In this document: positions 23,728 to 34,924 of the stretch, in pieces | Layout: each line of letters begins with the position of its first letter | Numbering within the stretch: position 1 is the first letter of the stretch | Origin: Eretmocerus hayati | Taxonomy: Eukaryota > Arthropoda > Insecta > Hymenoptera > Aphelinidae | Assembly (NCBI GenBank): GCA_029851415.1 | Contig: CM056742.1 | Span: 144,837,121 to 144,901,120 of the forward strand | DNA: 64,000 bases | Direction: 5' to 3' | The notes under the pieces: generated by a model | What the model was told of the DNA's origin: nothing | Database searches by the model: none | What the model saw: the letters and a program-made list of their open reading frames with translations, nothing else | Translations under genes and position numbers: made by a program

Positions 23728-23980
23728 CCTTTTTTCATTATGCGATCCTGCAGATTGCTGACCGGTAATGGGAACAATATCAATATATTTTATGCTCTCT
23801 AAGGGAGCAAACTCTGGACAGAGCAATGTTGTGGAACCATGAATGTTAGCTGGTTCAAAATTGATCCAGTAATGTCACTATTGGCGAGGTACCTGAACAT
23901 CTAAGGGAGTCATTTATAACCGTGACCTCGGCTTGGGTTGATGATGTGAAGCCCGACATTAATATTTTGTTGGAGCCCAT

Positions 23981-25496
23981 GTGCTTGAATTGAGGAAATC
24001 TTCCGTCAATGGAATCAAGTGGACTTGCCCTGACGAGCAAATTGAGAATGAACCAAGAGTAATTGCTCCATTATTTGTGGCCGATACTCCGACCAAATCT
24101 GAACTAATGAACCACGTGCATCACAACAGTGCATTTGCTTGCCTTCTATGTGAAAATGAAACAAAACTGTGTGCTCGAACAGAGAAAAGAAAGCGCAAGA
24201 GAATTTTTCCAGATGAACCAGAGCCACAAATGCGTACTAAAAAAAGAGTACTCGGAAATGAAAACTACGCTCAAAAGTGGTAGTTTTATACAGCCAAGCT
24301 ACCGCAAAACAGACTCAAGACACAGTAATCAATGAAATGGGTTCAAAAGGTCCGACAATCGTCAATACTCTACCTGGATTGGATCCCAGTGAATGCACTG
24401 AGCCGGAATTCCTCCACAGCGTTTGTCTGGGTTCAACAAAACTTATTGTTGATCGACAAGTTTCTACATCTTTTCCGGGAGAGTGAAAGAACATATTCCC
24501 TATAGATATTGATCAGGAAATAGCAAAAATGAGACTTCAAAATACTATGCAACGCACGCCCAGAAGAATCACAAAACACCTTCAGTGGAAAGGTCACGAC
24601 TTCCTTGAATAGCTTCTCATCTATTCAATCCCTATTTTAGTATATTTATTGCCAAAAAGCTATTTCCAACACTGGATATCTCTGGTTGTAGGAGTATACA
24701 ATTTGCTGAAAAAAGGAATAAGAAAGAGATATATAAATTCCAAATGTATTTGGAAGCAATATTGACAAACTCTATGATGACAGAATGCGTCATTCTAACG
24801 TTCATCTGACTTCAGAACACCTGGCTGAATACGTAGAGCGATGGGGCCAACTTCATCGAAATTCGGCTTTTCATTCGAGAGTTTCAATGGATTCCTAGCT
24901 CGCGTTCACACGGCACGAACCACATTGCACAAAAACTGTCCAATGGTATCGAAGTTTATCAAGACTTTTTAGATTTACAGATCCTAATTGAAGGATCAAT
25001 TGCGCATCGATCCCTCGACTTCGAGTTTGATATGCTGGGTCAGAAGCTAGTCGTGAAAAATGATTTCGATGTTAATAATACCTTGGACTTCTTTGGCGTT
25101 GCGAATGTGGAATACTATTCACGAGCAAAAATAAATGGTGTAATTTACGACTCAAGAGAGCATAAGGAATTAAAAACTGACACGTCACATGTACGCTTAG
25201 TTACAAAAGACGAAACGACATTCTACGGAGTAATCAATCTTTTTATGAAACATGACAACAATAATTTCGTTTACCAAAACTCTTTGCGTCTCTATCCAGA
25301 TGATAGACTCATTCACGAAGAAACTTCAATAGAGGTGGAACACATTGTGCCCTTTAAAGCATCAGAAGACTGCTTCTTCATCAGTGCTCAAAAAACAAGA
25401 CCACCAATCCTCTCATCAAAGTCAGGAACTTCCTTTGTGGAATACCAAATCACCTACGGAAGGTATTGTAAGGTTTCAAATCCCCATCCTCACTAG
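23981..25496 (+). pseudogene. decayed CACTA/EnSpm-like transposase (DUF4218-type)
   Basis: Three plus-strand segments in different frames resemble successive parts of CACTA-group transposases. At about 24050-24160: RVIAPLFVADTPTKSELMNH then FACLLCE, like the PL..D.P...L....C..C region. At about 24340-24480: KGPTIVNTLPGLDPSECTEP..LHSVCLGSTK, like GVKGP..L..LP.FD...DY.H.V.LG. At about 24840-25490: a frame with FESFNG..ARVH, broken by stops, continuing in another frame as HIAQKLSNGIEVYQD and, from 25032, a 154-residue tail with SIEVEHIVPFKASEDCFF. Stops and frameshifts break it, so it is dead. No terminal repeats were identified. Family assignment is from remembered motif order only. Confidence 0.6.
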
Positions 25497-25499
25497 CCT

Positions 25500-26225
25500 A
25501 GAAAATATGCACGAGTCTCATTATCCGAAATTAATGGTTGCAATGCAAGAATGAATCCACAGATGTAAGTGAAACCAAAATTCTTACTCCTGATGTAAGT
25601 GAACCCAAAATTCTTATGCCGTCCTTCAAGATCGATAAGACCAAATAATCAACTCATACAAAATTCTTACTGTTTCCTCACCTCAGCTGACACTTCTGTA
25701 TGTTGAAATATTCAGCCATCACCATTTCATCTGGGTTCCGAAACAGTACACAAATGCAGATTTTGGGAACTCTCCACAACGTCATTAACTTGAAAATGAC
25801 ATCAAGATTGACCGTAGGAAAACACCGCTATTCATAATATATCTTGCCATCACCAGTACCACTTCTGCTCCACAATCAAACACCAGTTCGTTTCTCACAC
25901 TATCGTTTTGAGTTAGTACCCAATAATCGCATTTTCAATGTACTTTCCATCATATCATCATTCAAACCAGCCATATTTTCATTTGCAGGATCGTCTGTTT
26001 TCTAGTTGCACTGTTCTATGATCCTTGATTTCAGCTGCTCGATAATTCAATTCAAGATGACCCATGCGATTGTCTCCACCATTGTTCCACAATCTGATTC
26101 CAGTGTTGATCCTTAGTCCTAATGTGAGAATGAGCAATGCAGTGATGTTCACTCTACTAGTTTCAGAACAGGTTTGAGAATCTCATTTATCGTTTGATTT
26201 TTTCAGTGCGAGTTATTAAAAATTC
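25500..26225. other. unassigned DNA
   Basis: No gene or repeat recognised. A short direct duplication of CTGATGTAAGTGAA..CCAAAATTCTTA occurs at about 25563-25615. Confidence 0.4.
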
Positions 26226-26556
26226 ATGAAAATTATACCCTCGCTATGTTTCAATATATGATGGGAGGAACGGCCGAATTGCGAGGCATTCCTTATCGAA
26301 GCGAGAATTCTTGAAAGAGCTTCTGTCACTCTGATTGTCTGGGGAACATACATTCCCTATAGAGCCACAGAGCCATCGGGAAGATATCAAGAACCCAACT
26401 TCAATATCATTAATAGTCTCAAATGCAGAGCTGATGGTAGTTTCCATCCTTGTCTCTACACCGTACTGAATTATTTAAACTGTGAAAAAGATGTGTGATA
26501 TTAAGTGTGTGTTTCGCCCTGGTCTCTCTCTTGGGCTCGTCAGTGAGACGAAGAGA
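26226..26556 (+). repeat. triplicated segment, copy 1, containing a 78-codon open frame
   Basis: First of three copies. On the plus strand, codons from TGG at 26262 to TGA at 26496-26498 stay open without an ATG. The peptide contains EARILERASVTLIVWGTYIP and, further on, SGRYQEPNFNIINSLK with two cysteines downstream. It could be an internal or terminal exon or part of a mobile element; I recognise no family. The opposite strand also has a 67-codon ATG frame (METTISSAFETINDIEV). Confidence 0.55.
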
Positions 26557-26738
26557 GACCTGTCTCAGACACTATTGTAAATCGAGTGGATTGACATCAG
26601 GTTAAAGAATGGTTAACATCGAAATTTTTGTAAAACAACCATAAATTAAGGTTGCCATCTAGTGATAAAGACACGAAGCAGATGTTAAGCTTCGAGTGGT
26701 AAACGACATTATACGGCCTCATATCGTTTGGTGGAATA

Positions 26739-27033
26739 ATGAAAATTATACCCTCGCTATGTTTCAATATATGATGGGAGGAACGGCCGAATTGCGAGGC
26801 ATTCCTTATCGAAGCGAGAATTCTTGGAAGAGCTTCCGTCACTCTGATTGTCTGGGGAACATACATCCCCTATAGAGCCACAGAGCCATCGGGAAGATAT
26901 CAAGAACCCAACTTCAATATCATTAATAGTCTCAAATGCAGAGCTGATGGTAGTTTCCATCCTTGTCTCTACACCGTACTAAATTATTAAAACTGTGAAA
27001 AAGATGTGTGATATTAAGTGTGTGTTTCGCCCC
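26739..27033 (+). repeat. triplicated segment, copy 2 (direct)
   Basis: Direct repeat of 26226-26519 at about 97% identity. In the plus-strand frame the differences from copy 1 include synonymous changes (TCT/TCC, ATT/ATC, CTG/CTA), one replacement (GAA/GGA) and one nonsense change near the end (TTA to TAA). Confidence 0.85.
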
Positions 27034-27330
27034 GTCTCACTGACGAGCCCAAGAGAGAGACCAGGGCGAAACACACACTTAATATCTCACATCTTTTTCA
27101 CAGTTTAAATAATTCAGTACGGTGAAGAGACAAGGATGGAAACTACCATCAGCTCTGCATTTGAGACTATTAATGATATTCAAGTTGGGTTCTTGATATC
27201 TTCCCGATGGCTCTGTGGCTCTATAGGGGATGTATGTTCCCCAGACAATCAGAGTGACGGAAGCTCTTTCAAGAATTCTCGCTTCGATAAGGAATGCCTC
27301 GCAATTCGGCCGTTCCTCCCATCATATATT
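27034..27330 (-). repeat. triplicated segment, copy 3 (inverted)
   Basis: Inverted repeat of copies 1 and 2, forming a palindrome of about 290-bp arms with copy 2. The match to copy 1 extends further, through CTGACGAGCCCAAGAGAGAG, which copy 2 lacks, so copy 3 derives from copy 1 or from their common source. Confidence 0.85.
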
Positions 27331-29004
27331 AAAGATTCAGTTTGATGAGTTCAATGTCTAATCTGATATTTGTTTGTAAACGATATTCATTAGAATCCTA
27401 ATATTGAAGGTTGATTCATTCGATTTTTCTAATACTATTGGACAACATTTTTCAATTGCCACTCCACGAACCTTTCAAGATTCACGTTAGCCATGTGATT
27501 TCTTCAAAATATATCAAGTTCGTCATGTGTGACTACTCTTGAACGAACTGCTTCACTGGAATATATGCTCCGCTTAAATGGAAAAAACCATCAGCATTCC
27601 TTAACCTGCATTTTTGTTCTTCAACCACGCAGATCATTGTGCTCCACGATGATTCTGTTTCATCCTAGTAGTTCAGAGAATTATCTGCATTCATACTTCC
27701 TTTTTGAAATTTTGCTAAAATTCATGATAAGAAACTGCCTTCAAGTTATCTAATGATTGGGAGTGAGTTATCTCAATCATCAAAGAGACTTATATTTTTC
27801 TCATTGTTAAATGTTAAATTATTCATGGACGAAACTCAATCTCTTCGGATTTAGATTCCCTCCTCCGCAACTTTCTGCAATGACCACAACTATAGTCTTG
27901 AGAAGAATCCTTCTCACAACCAAGTATGATTATTTCAATCATCAGACAGGTCATCACTCGTAGTTTCAAAACGTGGTGATGGTTTTCGAGTCTTTCCAAC
28001 TGAGACAGATTATTATTCCACATATACGCATCTAGTCCTTGCAGACTTCATGAATTATCATCAGCAATACACTTATGGCTAGCGTCAAGACTCTTACGAC
28101 ATTCCAATTCAGAAGCTCTTCAATAATGCCATGTACCTTTTTCGATCCACAATAATAATAATGATGATGACGACATCAACTCAACAAACCAGTAAAGCAC
28201 TTAGCAAAACATTTGAAAGCACTTCGGATAACATTCAACCAATTCTTCATTTCTACCAGCTGCTCTTGGGTACTTAGCTTGGTAACCATAATTTTACATA
28301 ATTGCATCAAATTCTGGAGAGCTGCATCAGTTGTTTTGACATGGTGGTTCAAGACGTGAGCAACAATCTGTGCTACCAGTGCTCATACCTGTGTAGAAGT
28401 TGTCATTTGTTAAGGGAATAGATTCAAATGAAAATGGAGCAGGAATAGAATTTTTTACTGTATCTACTGCTCAAATCGAGTATTCCTCAATTCAATTTCA
28501 AGACCAATTCAACATAGAGGAAAGATAGACTTGAAGTTCTCCGGTAGGCTAATATTTTGCTGAACTACCTCGTGGGCACCTTTGTGCGCTCTCTTTCAAT
28601 GATGACCCGAAACCAATCTTCTAGGATTAGGAAAAATGTGACATAACCCATGGGTTTGGAATGTACGTGACACCATGCAAATATTTTGATTATATTACGC
28701 TGAGCTCTTGACTCATTGTATACATTGGAATTTGCAGGTCACAGTAATTTTTAGTCAGTAGTTATCGATCACGCTCCTTTTCAACCATGTTATTGATTCT
28801 GCCACCACACAATCCAAAACAAATTCGTTGTAAAAAACCGTGAGTTTCTTGTCTGATGAGAATCATAGGTAACGACAGATATGGATCTCCTTCGTTTCTT
28901 CGAATTTCCTTTCGTTGGGCCTCTAATTTTCAACTAGATAATTATTGAACTAGATCCTGAAAGACAAACGAGATGGCATAAAGTGATCCAGCTGGCGAGG
29001 ACTA
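27331..29004. other. unassigned DNA
   Basis: AT-rich sequence. No gene, RNA or clear repeat recognised on either strand. Confidence 0.4.
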
Positions 29005-29474
29005 ATTTTATGTTATTTTATTTTATTTTAATTCGTTTCACGGTCTTACGACCTTTAACAAAGTAAACTTTTATAAGTGTCACATATGGTTGTTCACACA
29101 TTCAGCTAATCTCACTACATAAAAAGAACGTAAATGTCAGATCAATTTCAAAACATAACAATAATCAATCTATGATAAAAAAATAATAAATTTCGCCTGT
29201 GATGATTAGTGCAATTTTTCATTTCTGAAGTATACCATAGGCGATTACTGAGGTACCCTTTGGTAGTTAGATTGATACAATAGTTATTAGTTACTAAAGA
29301 TACCTCTCATCGTATTGAGAAAAAGTAACTGAATATTCTCAAAATCCAAAAATAATGAATCTTCATAGATCAATATAAATCGCAAGTAAATAAAAAATAC
29401 ATTGTTTCAGTTTTCCAATTTTGCTATAAGGGCATTTACTGAGGTTGCAATTGGTAAATAAATCAATAGAATAA

Positions 29475-31205
29475 TTATTCATATTTAAATATACTCTTAC
29501 TGATGATTACTTTGATTTTTGAGATAGGGTCAAAGAAGAAATCAATCTCATCTTTGTAAACATTTGCTAGCTCTGACATTCGATTAATAGGAGATTTTTC
29601 ATACAATGAACTCTTCAATCTTCTTGGTGCAAATAATACTTCATTACGTCTCAATCTTATGTCAGGCACTTTGATATCAACTCGACCGAGCAGTTCATTG
29701 GCGTCTGCGAAATTCTTAATCAGCTTAACAAAGAATAGTAGGTCTTGGTATTCAAGGAATGAAGTAATACTAGTTAGCTGATGCTTAGCAGCTATTATGG
29801 AGTAATCATGATTATTTCTATCCATAGGGCATCCTTCATAGAAAGATAGAAATCTAAGAAACCGGTGTTGGATCTTCTCTGATTCGTAGTTGTCTTTTAA
29901 TGTTTTTTGGTCTCCATACTTGTGATGCATAAATCAAATGAGATCGAACTAAGGAATTATACAGGGAGCAGATAGAGTCAACTTCTCTAAAGCTTGTAGT
30001 TTTCCTTTTTATGAAGTCAAGCATTCTGTTTGCTTTATTCATGACTTTCTGAATGTGGTTACTAAATTTAAGTTGCTGATCAAATGTGACTCCAAGATCT
30101 TTAGTTTCATTGACTCTTTCTAATTTTTTGTCGCAAATTTGGTACTCATACTTGATAATTGATTCTTTACCTGTATGAAATGACATGACTTTACATTTTT
30201 CGATATTGAATTTAAGCATGTTCATGTAGCACCATTCAGCTAAGGGTGATAAATCTTTTTGGAGACTATGTGCATTCTCAGGACTTTAGATTATTCTGAA
30301 GAGCTTTAGGCCATCAGCGAATAGTAGAACTTTCGAATCAGTAATGCTCCTGATCACATCATTTATAAATATGTTGAATAGAAGTGATGCAGAGTGAGAT
30401 CCTTGTGGTACACCGGATTCAACTACGAATGGATCAGACAATATCGGACCTATTTATACACTCTGAGTTCGACTTTTGAGGAATGAGCATATCCACGACA
30501 AAAGTGGACCATTTATCCCATAGTATTGCAGTTTTTGTAAAAGTAAATCAAGGTCAACGGAATCAAAAGCCTTGCTGAAGTCGGTATATATAACATCAAC
30601 TTGACCACCTTTGTTCAAACTATCGACAACGTATTCCTTAAAAGAAAGAAGATTAGTAGTCGTGGATCTGCTTGGCATAAAGCCATGTTGTTGCTCGATA
30701 ATGAATTTGCTAAGGTGTTTAGAACACTTATTGGTCTGAAGGATACTTATTTCAATTGAATAAACTCAGTATAGGATAATAATTGTTATCATTTCATTCA
30801 AGTCCTGACCGCCAATTGTTTTAAAAGTTGTGGAGACACAGTTTTCCGCGCAGGTTGCATAAAATAGTATAATAAACGCGGGCGAAAAGTTCCCGCAATC
30901 GTGTCCGGAATCGCGCGAGAAAGTAACTTGCACGCACTCTTTCGACTTTCTCGCACGGGTATTAATAATAACATAATAACCGTGCGAGAAAGTGGAATCG
31001 TGCGAGAAAATTACTTTCTCGCACTCTTTCCGGATACTCGTGCGGAAATCTTCCTTTTCGCTCATGTTGCTTAATGTACTATTTTCTACAAGTGAGTCAA
31101 AATTTTTTGGAAAAGTGCTAATTTTTGTAATTGGCCTATAGTTTGATACTTGATGAGCATCTCCTGACTTTGGTATTGGAATGACAAAAGTTTTTCTAAT
31201 TATCA
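29475..31205 (-). pseudogene. dead LINE reverse transcriptase
   Basis: Successive blocks of one RT are visible on the minus strand. FVIPIPKSGDAHQVSNYRPI is at 31205-31080. Then come QQHGFMPSRSTTTNLLSF with VIYTDFSKAFDSVD (30680-30454) and GVPQGSHSASLLFNIFINDV (about 30410-30330). The catalytic motif near 30310 reads FADG instead of FADD, so one active-site Asp is lost. A TAA follows shortly after. The thumb and tail region continues at 30225-29475 (KDLGVTFDQQLKFSNHI, LVRSHLIYASQVW), with a frame change near 29900. The element is therefore inactive. Confidence 0.8.
30840..31075. mobile_element. palindromic insertion with reiterated CGTGCGAGAAAGT words
   Basis: This segment breaks the LINE RT between its FVIPIPKS and HGFMPSRS blocks. 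It consists of inverted copies of GTGCGAGAAAGT around an AT-rich centre (ATTAATAATAACATAATAA), plus CTTTCTCGCAC repeats. A flanking TTGCATAAAATAGTATA word recurs in related form near 33080-33110 and 35157, linking it to the two palindromes described at those places. Borders are approximate. Confidence 0.6.
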
Positions 31206-31305
31206 TAGATGGAATGTCTAATTATTATAGATTATAATAATTAGACATTTCTCATTAGACATTTCATTTATAGATGTCTAATTATTATAGATGAAAATTA
31301 TAACC
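31205..31305. repeat. short inverted and direct repeats of ATGTCTAATTATTATAGAT
   Basis: ATGTCTAATTATTATAGAT appears at about 31214 and 31273, with an inverted copy (ATAATAATTAGACAT) between them. Confidence 0.8.
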
Positions 31306-32113
31306 TATCTGTACACGCCGTGCACATATGCGTTGTGTGATAGCTGTACAACACGGCGCGACTTGCCTTCTGGTGGGGCCCGGATCCGGGACGGCCCGAA
31401 GTTTGCCGAAGTTGACCGACGACATTCGTTCTCGCAGTCGACATCAGATCAGCACCGCTGCCAGAGATGAGTAGGTACTAATTCCTCATCTCTGCCGTTG
31501 CAGCTAGCACCATTATTCTAATAATCCCAGTCATTCTAATCTTATAATCCCAATGAGGCTTATTGAATCAGCCGCAATGTAGTATGTAGCCCTTCAAACT
31601 TGTCAACACTTATAGGTTAGTCGTATCAACCATCGGATTAACTGTCGACTGATGTTCATGTTTTACTGTTTTACGTGAGTGAAGAGCTGAAGGAGTTTCC
31701 TAACCAAAAACTACAATCTTGTTGAGAAGAAGATGTGGGAAGAGGAGACGATAATATAAACAAGTGGAGTGAAACAGTCGCGGATTTGTCTTCAAGGCTG
31801 AGTTCAGTGTTCTTATATCTCGTCCAGGTGAAACTTTTCGGCGGAGAGCTTGCGCAGTTGCGCGAGTCGCTCTCATGTGCTCTCTATAAGCGCGCTGTTC
31901 AAAGGCCGCGCTACCGTGCGTCACCTACACGGAGGCTCGCCGACTTTTACCTGTGAATTCCAGGACATAAAAAACGTTATAAAAATAATGTAAAAATCAA
32001 TATCGATGTATTCTTTCACATAGATCACGAAACCGGCGACTATTTTGTGTACGGATCGATGTATGCCCGCAGATTGCGAATTTTGGGGAAGAATACATTA
32101 TACAATTATTCTA
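31306..32113. other. unassigned DNA with one hairpin
   Basis: No gene recognised. GCCAGAGATGAG and CTCATCTCTGCC form a stem of about 11 bp around 31459-31497 with a loop of about 13 nt. Region 31840-31930 is GC-rich. Confidence 0.4.
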
Positions 32114-32356
32114 TTAGGTTGTAATGGTCCGAAGCTCTAGTGCGGTGGCGCCACGGTCTGTATCGTGAGTTTACGCACACACTCTCTCGTATGTGAGCTC
32201 ACGGACGCCAAACAGACGCAAACATGTGTGAGTCTCACTCACACATGGTCGTGCCCCAAAGTCATCGGTGAACTCACGGACGAGAGAGTGTGTGCGTAAA
32301 CTCACGTTACAGACCGTGGCGCCACCGCAGTAGAGCTTCGGACCATTACAACCTAA
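32114..32356. mobile_element. 243-bp MITE with TA target-site duplication
   Basis: Terminal inverted repeats start TTAGGTTGTAATGGTCC and extend for about 85 bp per arm (through GGTGGCGCCACGGTCTGTA and GTGAGTTTACGCACACACTC). The element is flanked by TA at 32112-32113 and 32357-32358. The centre is a smaller palindrome around CATGTGTGAGTCTCACTCACACATG. The TA duplication suggests Tc1/mariner-type mobilisation. Confidence 0.85.
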
Positions 32357-32634
32357 TAACAAAATTGATGAATAATGCAGCTGAATATTATGATACGTTC
32401 GATCATGCATCTGATTCTTCAAGGTAGAATTTGCAGAATTTTTTTTCTTACAAAAATTCATCAACAAGAATCAGCCAAAATATTATATTGCGAGCCTCCC
32501 AATAACAAATTCTCATTCACCATCCTCGAAAATTGAAGAATGTACGAGGCAATATATTTGGAAAGTGATAAACCCATAACAACAATGCTGAACCCCAAGC
32601 CCCGCAGGGGCGCGACAGACATGTGTAACGTTTA

Positions 32635-32721
32635 GTCCCAAATATATAACCAGCTCAGTGGTCGAGTGGTACGCGCTCCGACTGTGACGCGGGAGGGAGG
32701 GGTTCGAATCCTGTCTGGGAC
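32635..32721 (+). tRNA. tRNA-like sequence (possible tRNA-His pseudogene or SINE head)
   Basis: GTCCCA at 32635-32640 can pair with TGGGAC at 32716-32721 as an acceptor stem. An A-box-like AGCTCAGTGG and a perfect B box (GGTTCGAATCC at 32701-32711) are present, followed by a TTTT terminator. The anticodon-arm region CCGACTGTGACGCGG would present GTG (His) but has a mismatch, and the D-arm region is too long. Length from stem to stem is 87 nt. It is either a decayed tRNA or the head of a tRNA-derived SINE. Confidence 0.45.
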
Positions 32722-32889
32722 GTTTTCTTTCACTTGAATTTTTTTTCTTTCGCATGTTTCAAATCACTTCAAATTTTTCTAACTCTTTTTCAATAGCGTT
32801 TCTCATTATCGATAAAAATTGTAACAAAATTTGAAAGTTCATAATTCTAATGATAAAGTTGATATTTATAACAGATAATAGTGAATTAA

Positions 32890-33110
32890 GCAACTAGTGG
32901 TCAAACAAATTTGCGCGCAAGTGCCCGCAACGAGTGTGCAAATTATCGTTAGCGCACAGTTTCATCATTTGCACCGTGTGCAAATCCATTTGCGCCGTGT
33001 GCAAATGATGAAACTGTGCGTAAACGATAAATTTGCACACGAGTACGGATACGAGTGCGCAAATGTTTGCCCCGCGTTGCTTACGATATTTTATGCTATT
33101 GCTGTGAGCA
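32890..33110. repeat. palindrome with reiterated GTGTGCAAAT words
   Basis: Inverted halves pivot near 32990: TTTGCGCGCAAGTGCCCGC..GAGTGTGCAAATTATCGTTA and AACGATAAATTTGCACACGA, with ATCATTTGCACCGTGTGCAAAT at the centre. It ends with TTGCTTACGATATTTTATGC, related to the flank of the palindrome at 30840-31075. Confidence 0.7.
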
Positions 33111-33460
33111 AAATTGCAACTCGCCGAAGAATACGCAATCATCGAATTAGGTCTCAGATCCAGGAGCATTCGATCATTCGAGTCAATGTGCGCAGGGAAC
33201 TGTATAATAAAGTTGAATAGAAAATTTGATTGAAGGTAATAACATCATTCATGAGATAGTTAACACAAATCCGCTGCTCAATCATGTAATGCCTGAAGAT
33301 CACCAAACTTACTATTAATTCTTTGATCGATCAATTTTTGAAAAGTATTGAAACCCATCCTGGTACTTCAGTAGCATGGTTCTCACTATTCATTTTGAAT
33401 CAGACAGGCCGTACTAATTCTATCTCGATTTCAAATGAGAGCCAAGAAGGCTAAGAAGTA
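33111..33460. other. unassigned DNA
   Basis: AT-rich spacer between the palindrome and the pogo-like element; nothing recognised. Confidence 0.4.
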
Positions 33461-34323
33461 CAGTGGAACTTGTCAAGTTGGGCACCTCTGTCAGTTGGGC
33501 ACCTGCCTAAATTGGGAAATTTTCCGCGGAACGTGCAAAAATACATTAGCTCTTACGGGGATTTTGTTCTATATATTGGGCACTCTATATGTTGGGAACC
33601 TGTCTAAGTTGGGCGCATTCTTTCCTTTCGTCGAACATATTAGCATGAAAACAAGACTGTGTATGTTGGGCACTCACTTCGAAGCTAGAGATATGATACC
33701 GTATCCTTGTCTTGATCGTGTCTATTTATGAGTTCACGAGTAAGTGATAGAGTTTGATGAGCAAGAGGTCGTTCTTACTGATAGGTCATCAGCATCAACA
33801 ATTGACTACAAAGTCAGTCATCTAAATGGACCATAATTTCACTGTATCATCGGGGTATATCAACAGTGATCGAATTGTAGCAAAGTTGGTGACGCATTCA
33901 CCATCATCACACAATAAACTACCAATGATGGCAAACCTTATCAAAATACATTCATAAATCAAAGATTTACAGAAGAGTATCCAGTATGAAGCAGCCAAAA
34001 TTCAGTGGTTACCTTGCAGCTAAATGGCGTGATCAACATGTACTAAGGTTCTGATCCAAGAATGAATGTTTCTGTCTGTCGATTTCTTCATTATTATATT
34101 GTACGTCTGTTTTTCCATACTTTAAGGCTATACTGAACTATTGTATTGACATGATCATTAGTGGATAACATGTGCATTCCAAGACAATCAGAATTTGATG
34201 GGAATTGACCTCCTTGACCGAGAAAAATGGTTCTGAGCCCTAAATTTCTGTATGTTAGGCACCTGTCTAAGTTGGGCAGTTTTTCCCGGAACCGAGAGTG
34301 CCCAACTTAGACAAGTTCCACTG
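33461..34323. mobile_element. 863-bp pogo/Tigger-like non-autonomous DNA transposon
   Basis: Ends are CAGTGGAACTTGTCAAG and the inverse of CAGTGGAACTTGTCTAAG, flanked by TA at 33459-33460 and 34324-34325. CAGTGGAAC-type ends with TA duplication are typical of the pogo/Tigger branch of Tc1/mariner. The words AAGTTGGGCAC and CAGTTGGGCAC recur near the ends, like subterminal transposase sites. No DDE transposase frame is present. Confidence 0.8.
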
Positions 34324-34325
34324 TA

Positions 34326-34629
34326 TCTAAATGTTCATTTAAACCAAATCATTTGAACTTACAGAGGATATCTTGAGAATCTACCGATCTTCAACATTTC
34401 CCCTGTTACTTTGGAGAGCGCAGGTGAGATTCGTGCAGAATTCGTCGAACAGTTAGTAAAATGTACGCAATTTAGCCACCGTTTGACTCCGTTTATAAAT
34501 TTGAGACATCAATTATCTAAGCTCGTGTCTTTCTATGACAAAAGTTTGCTAGCCAGTTTGTGAATCAAGAATGTAGGGAATCATGCTTCGAAAGGCTAGC
34601 AGTACGTAGCCCGATCGTGGAATTGGGTC
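34326..34629. other. unassigned DNA
   Basis: Nothing recognised between the pogo-like element and the GC-rich island. Confidence 0.4.
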
Positions 34630-34745
34630 GGTGGGAATACAAGGCGCGCGAGCGGGGTCCAGGGGCGGCAGCCCCGGTGAGGATGCAGAGGGCGAAGCCC
34701 CTGCCGGGGGGCTACAACTTCCGGGGGGGCCCCTACAACTTCATA
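34630..34745. repeat. GC-rich, hairpin-rich island
   Basis: A sharply GC-rich block in AT-rich surroundings, with short complementary pairs GGGGCGGCAGCCCC and GGGCGAAGCCC and the repeated word CTACAACTTC. Origin unknown; possibly part of a mobile element. Confidence 0.5.
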
Positions 34746-34924
34746 GACTCAGTGCAAAGTATACTATTTTCCATGCCTCACGGGCTCATCAATCTCCTGC
34801 GAATGCAAAGGCTTCTATACACTGATACCCACATATTTTACACACACGACACTGAACAAGTTTGCGAAATAATCCCATAGAAAAATTGAAATTGGGTAAT
34901 AAAAAAAAAAAAAAAAAAAAAACC

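Larger units (their letters stand above)
29005..31205 (-). mobile_element. 5'-truncated Jockey/CR1-like LINE with (AAAAT)n tail
   Basis: The minus-strand element ends GGTCGTAAGACCGTGAAACG followed by AATTAAAATAAAATAAAAT, a stem-loop-like 3' end plus a short microsatellite tail instead of poly(A). It carries the RT segments described next and is interrupted by a palindromic insertion at about 30840-31075. Confidence 0.75.
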
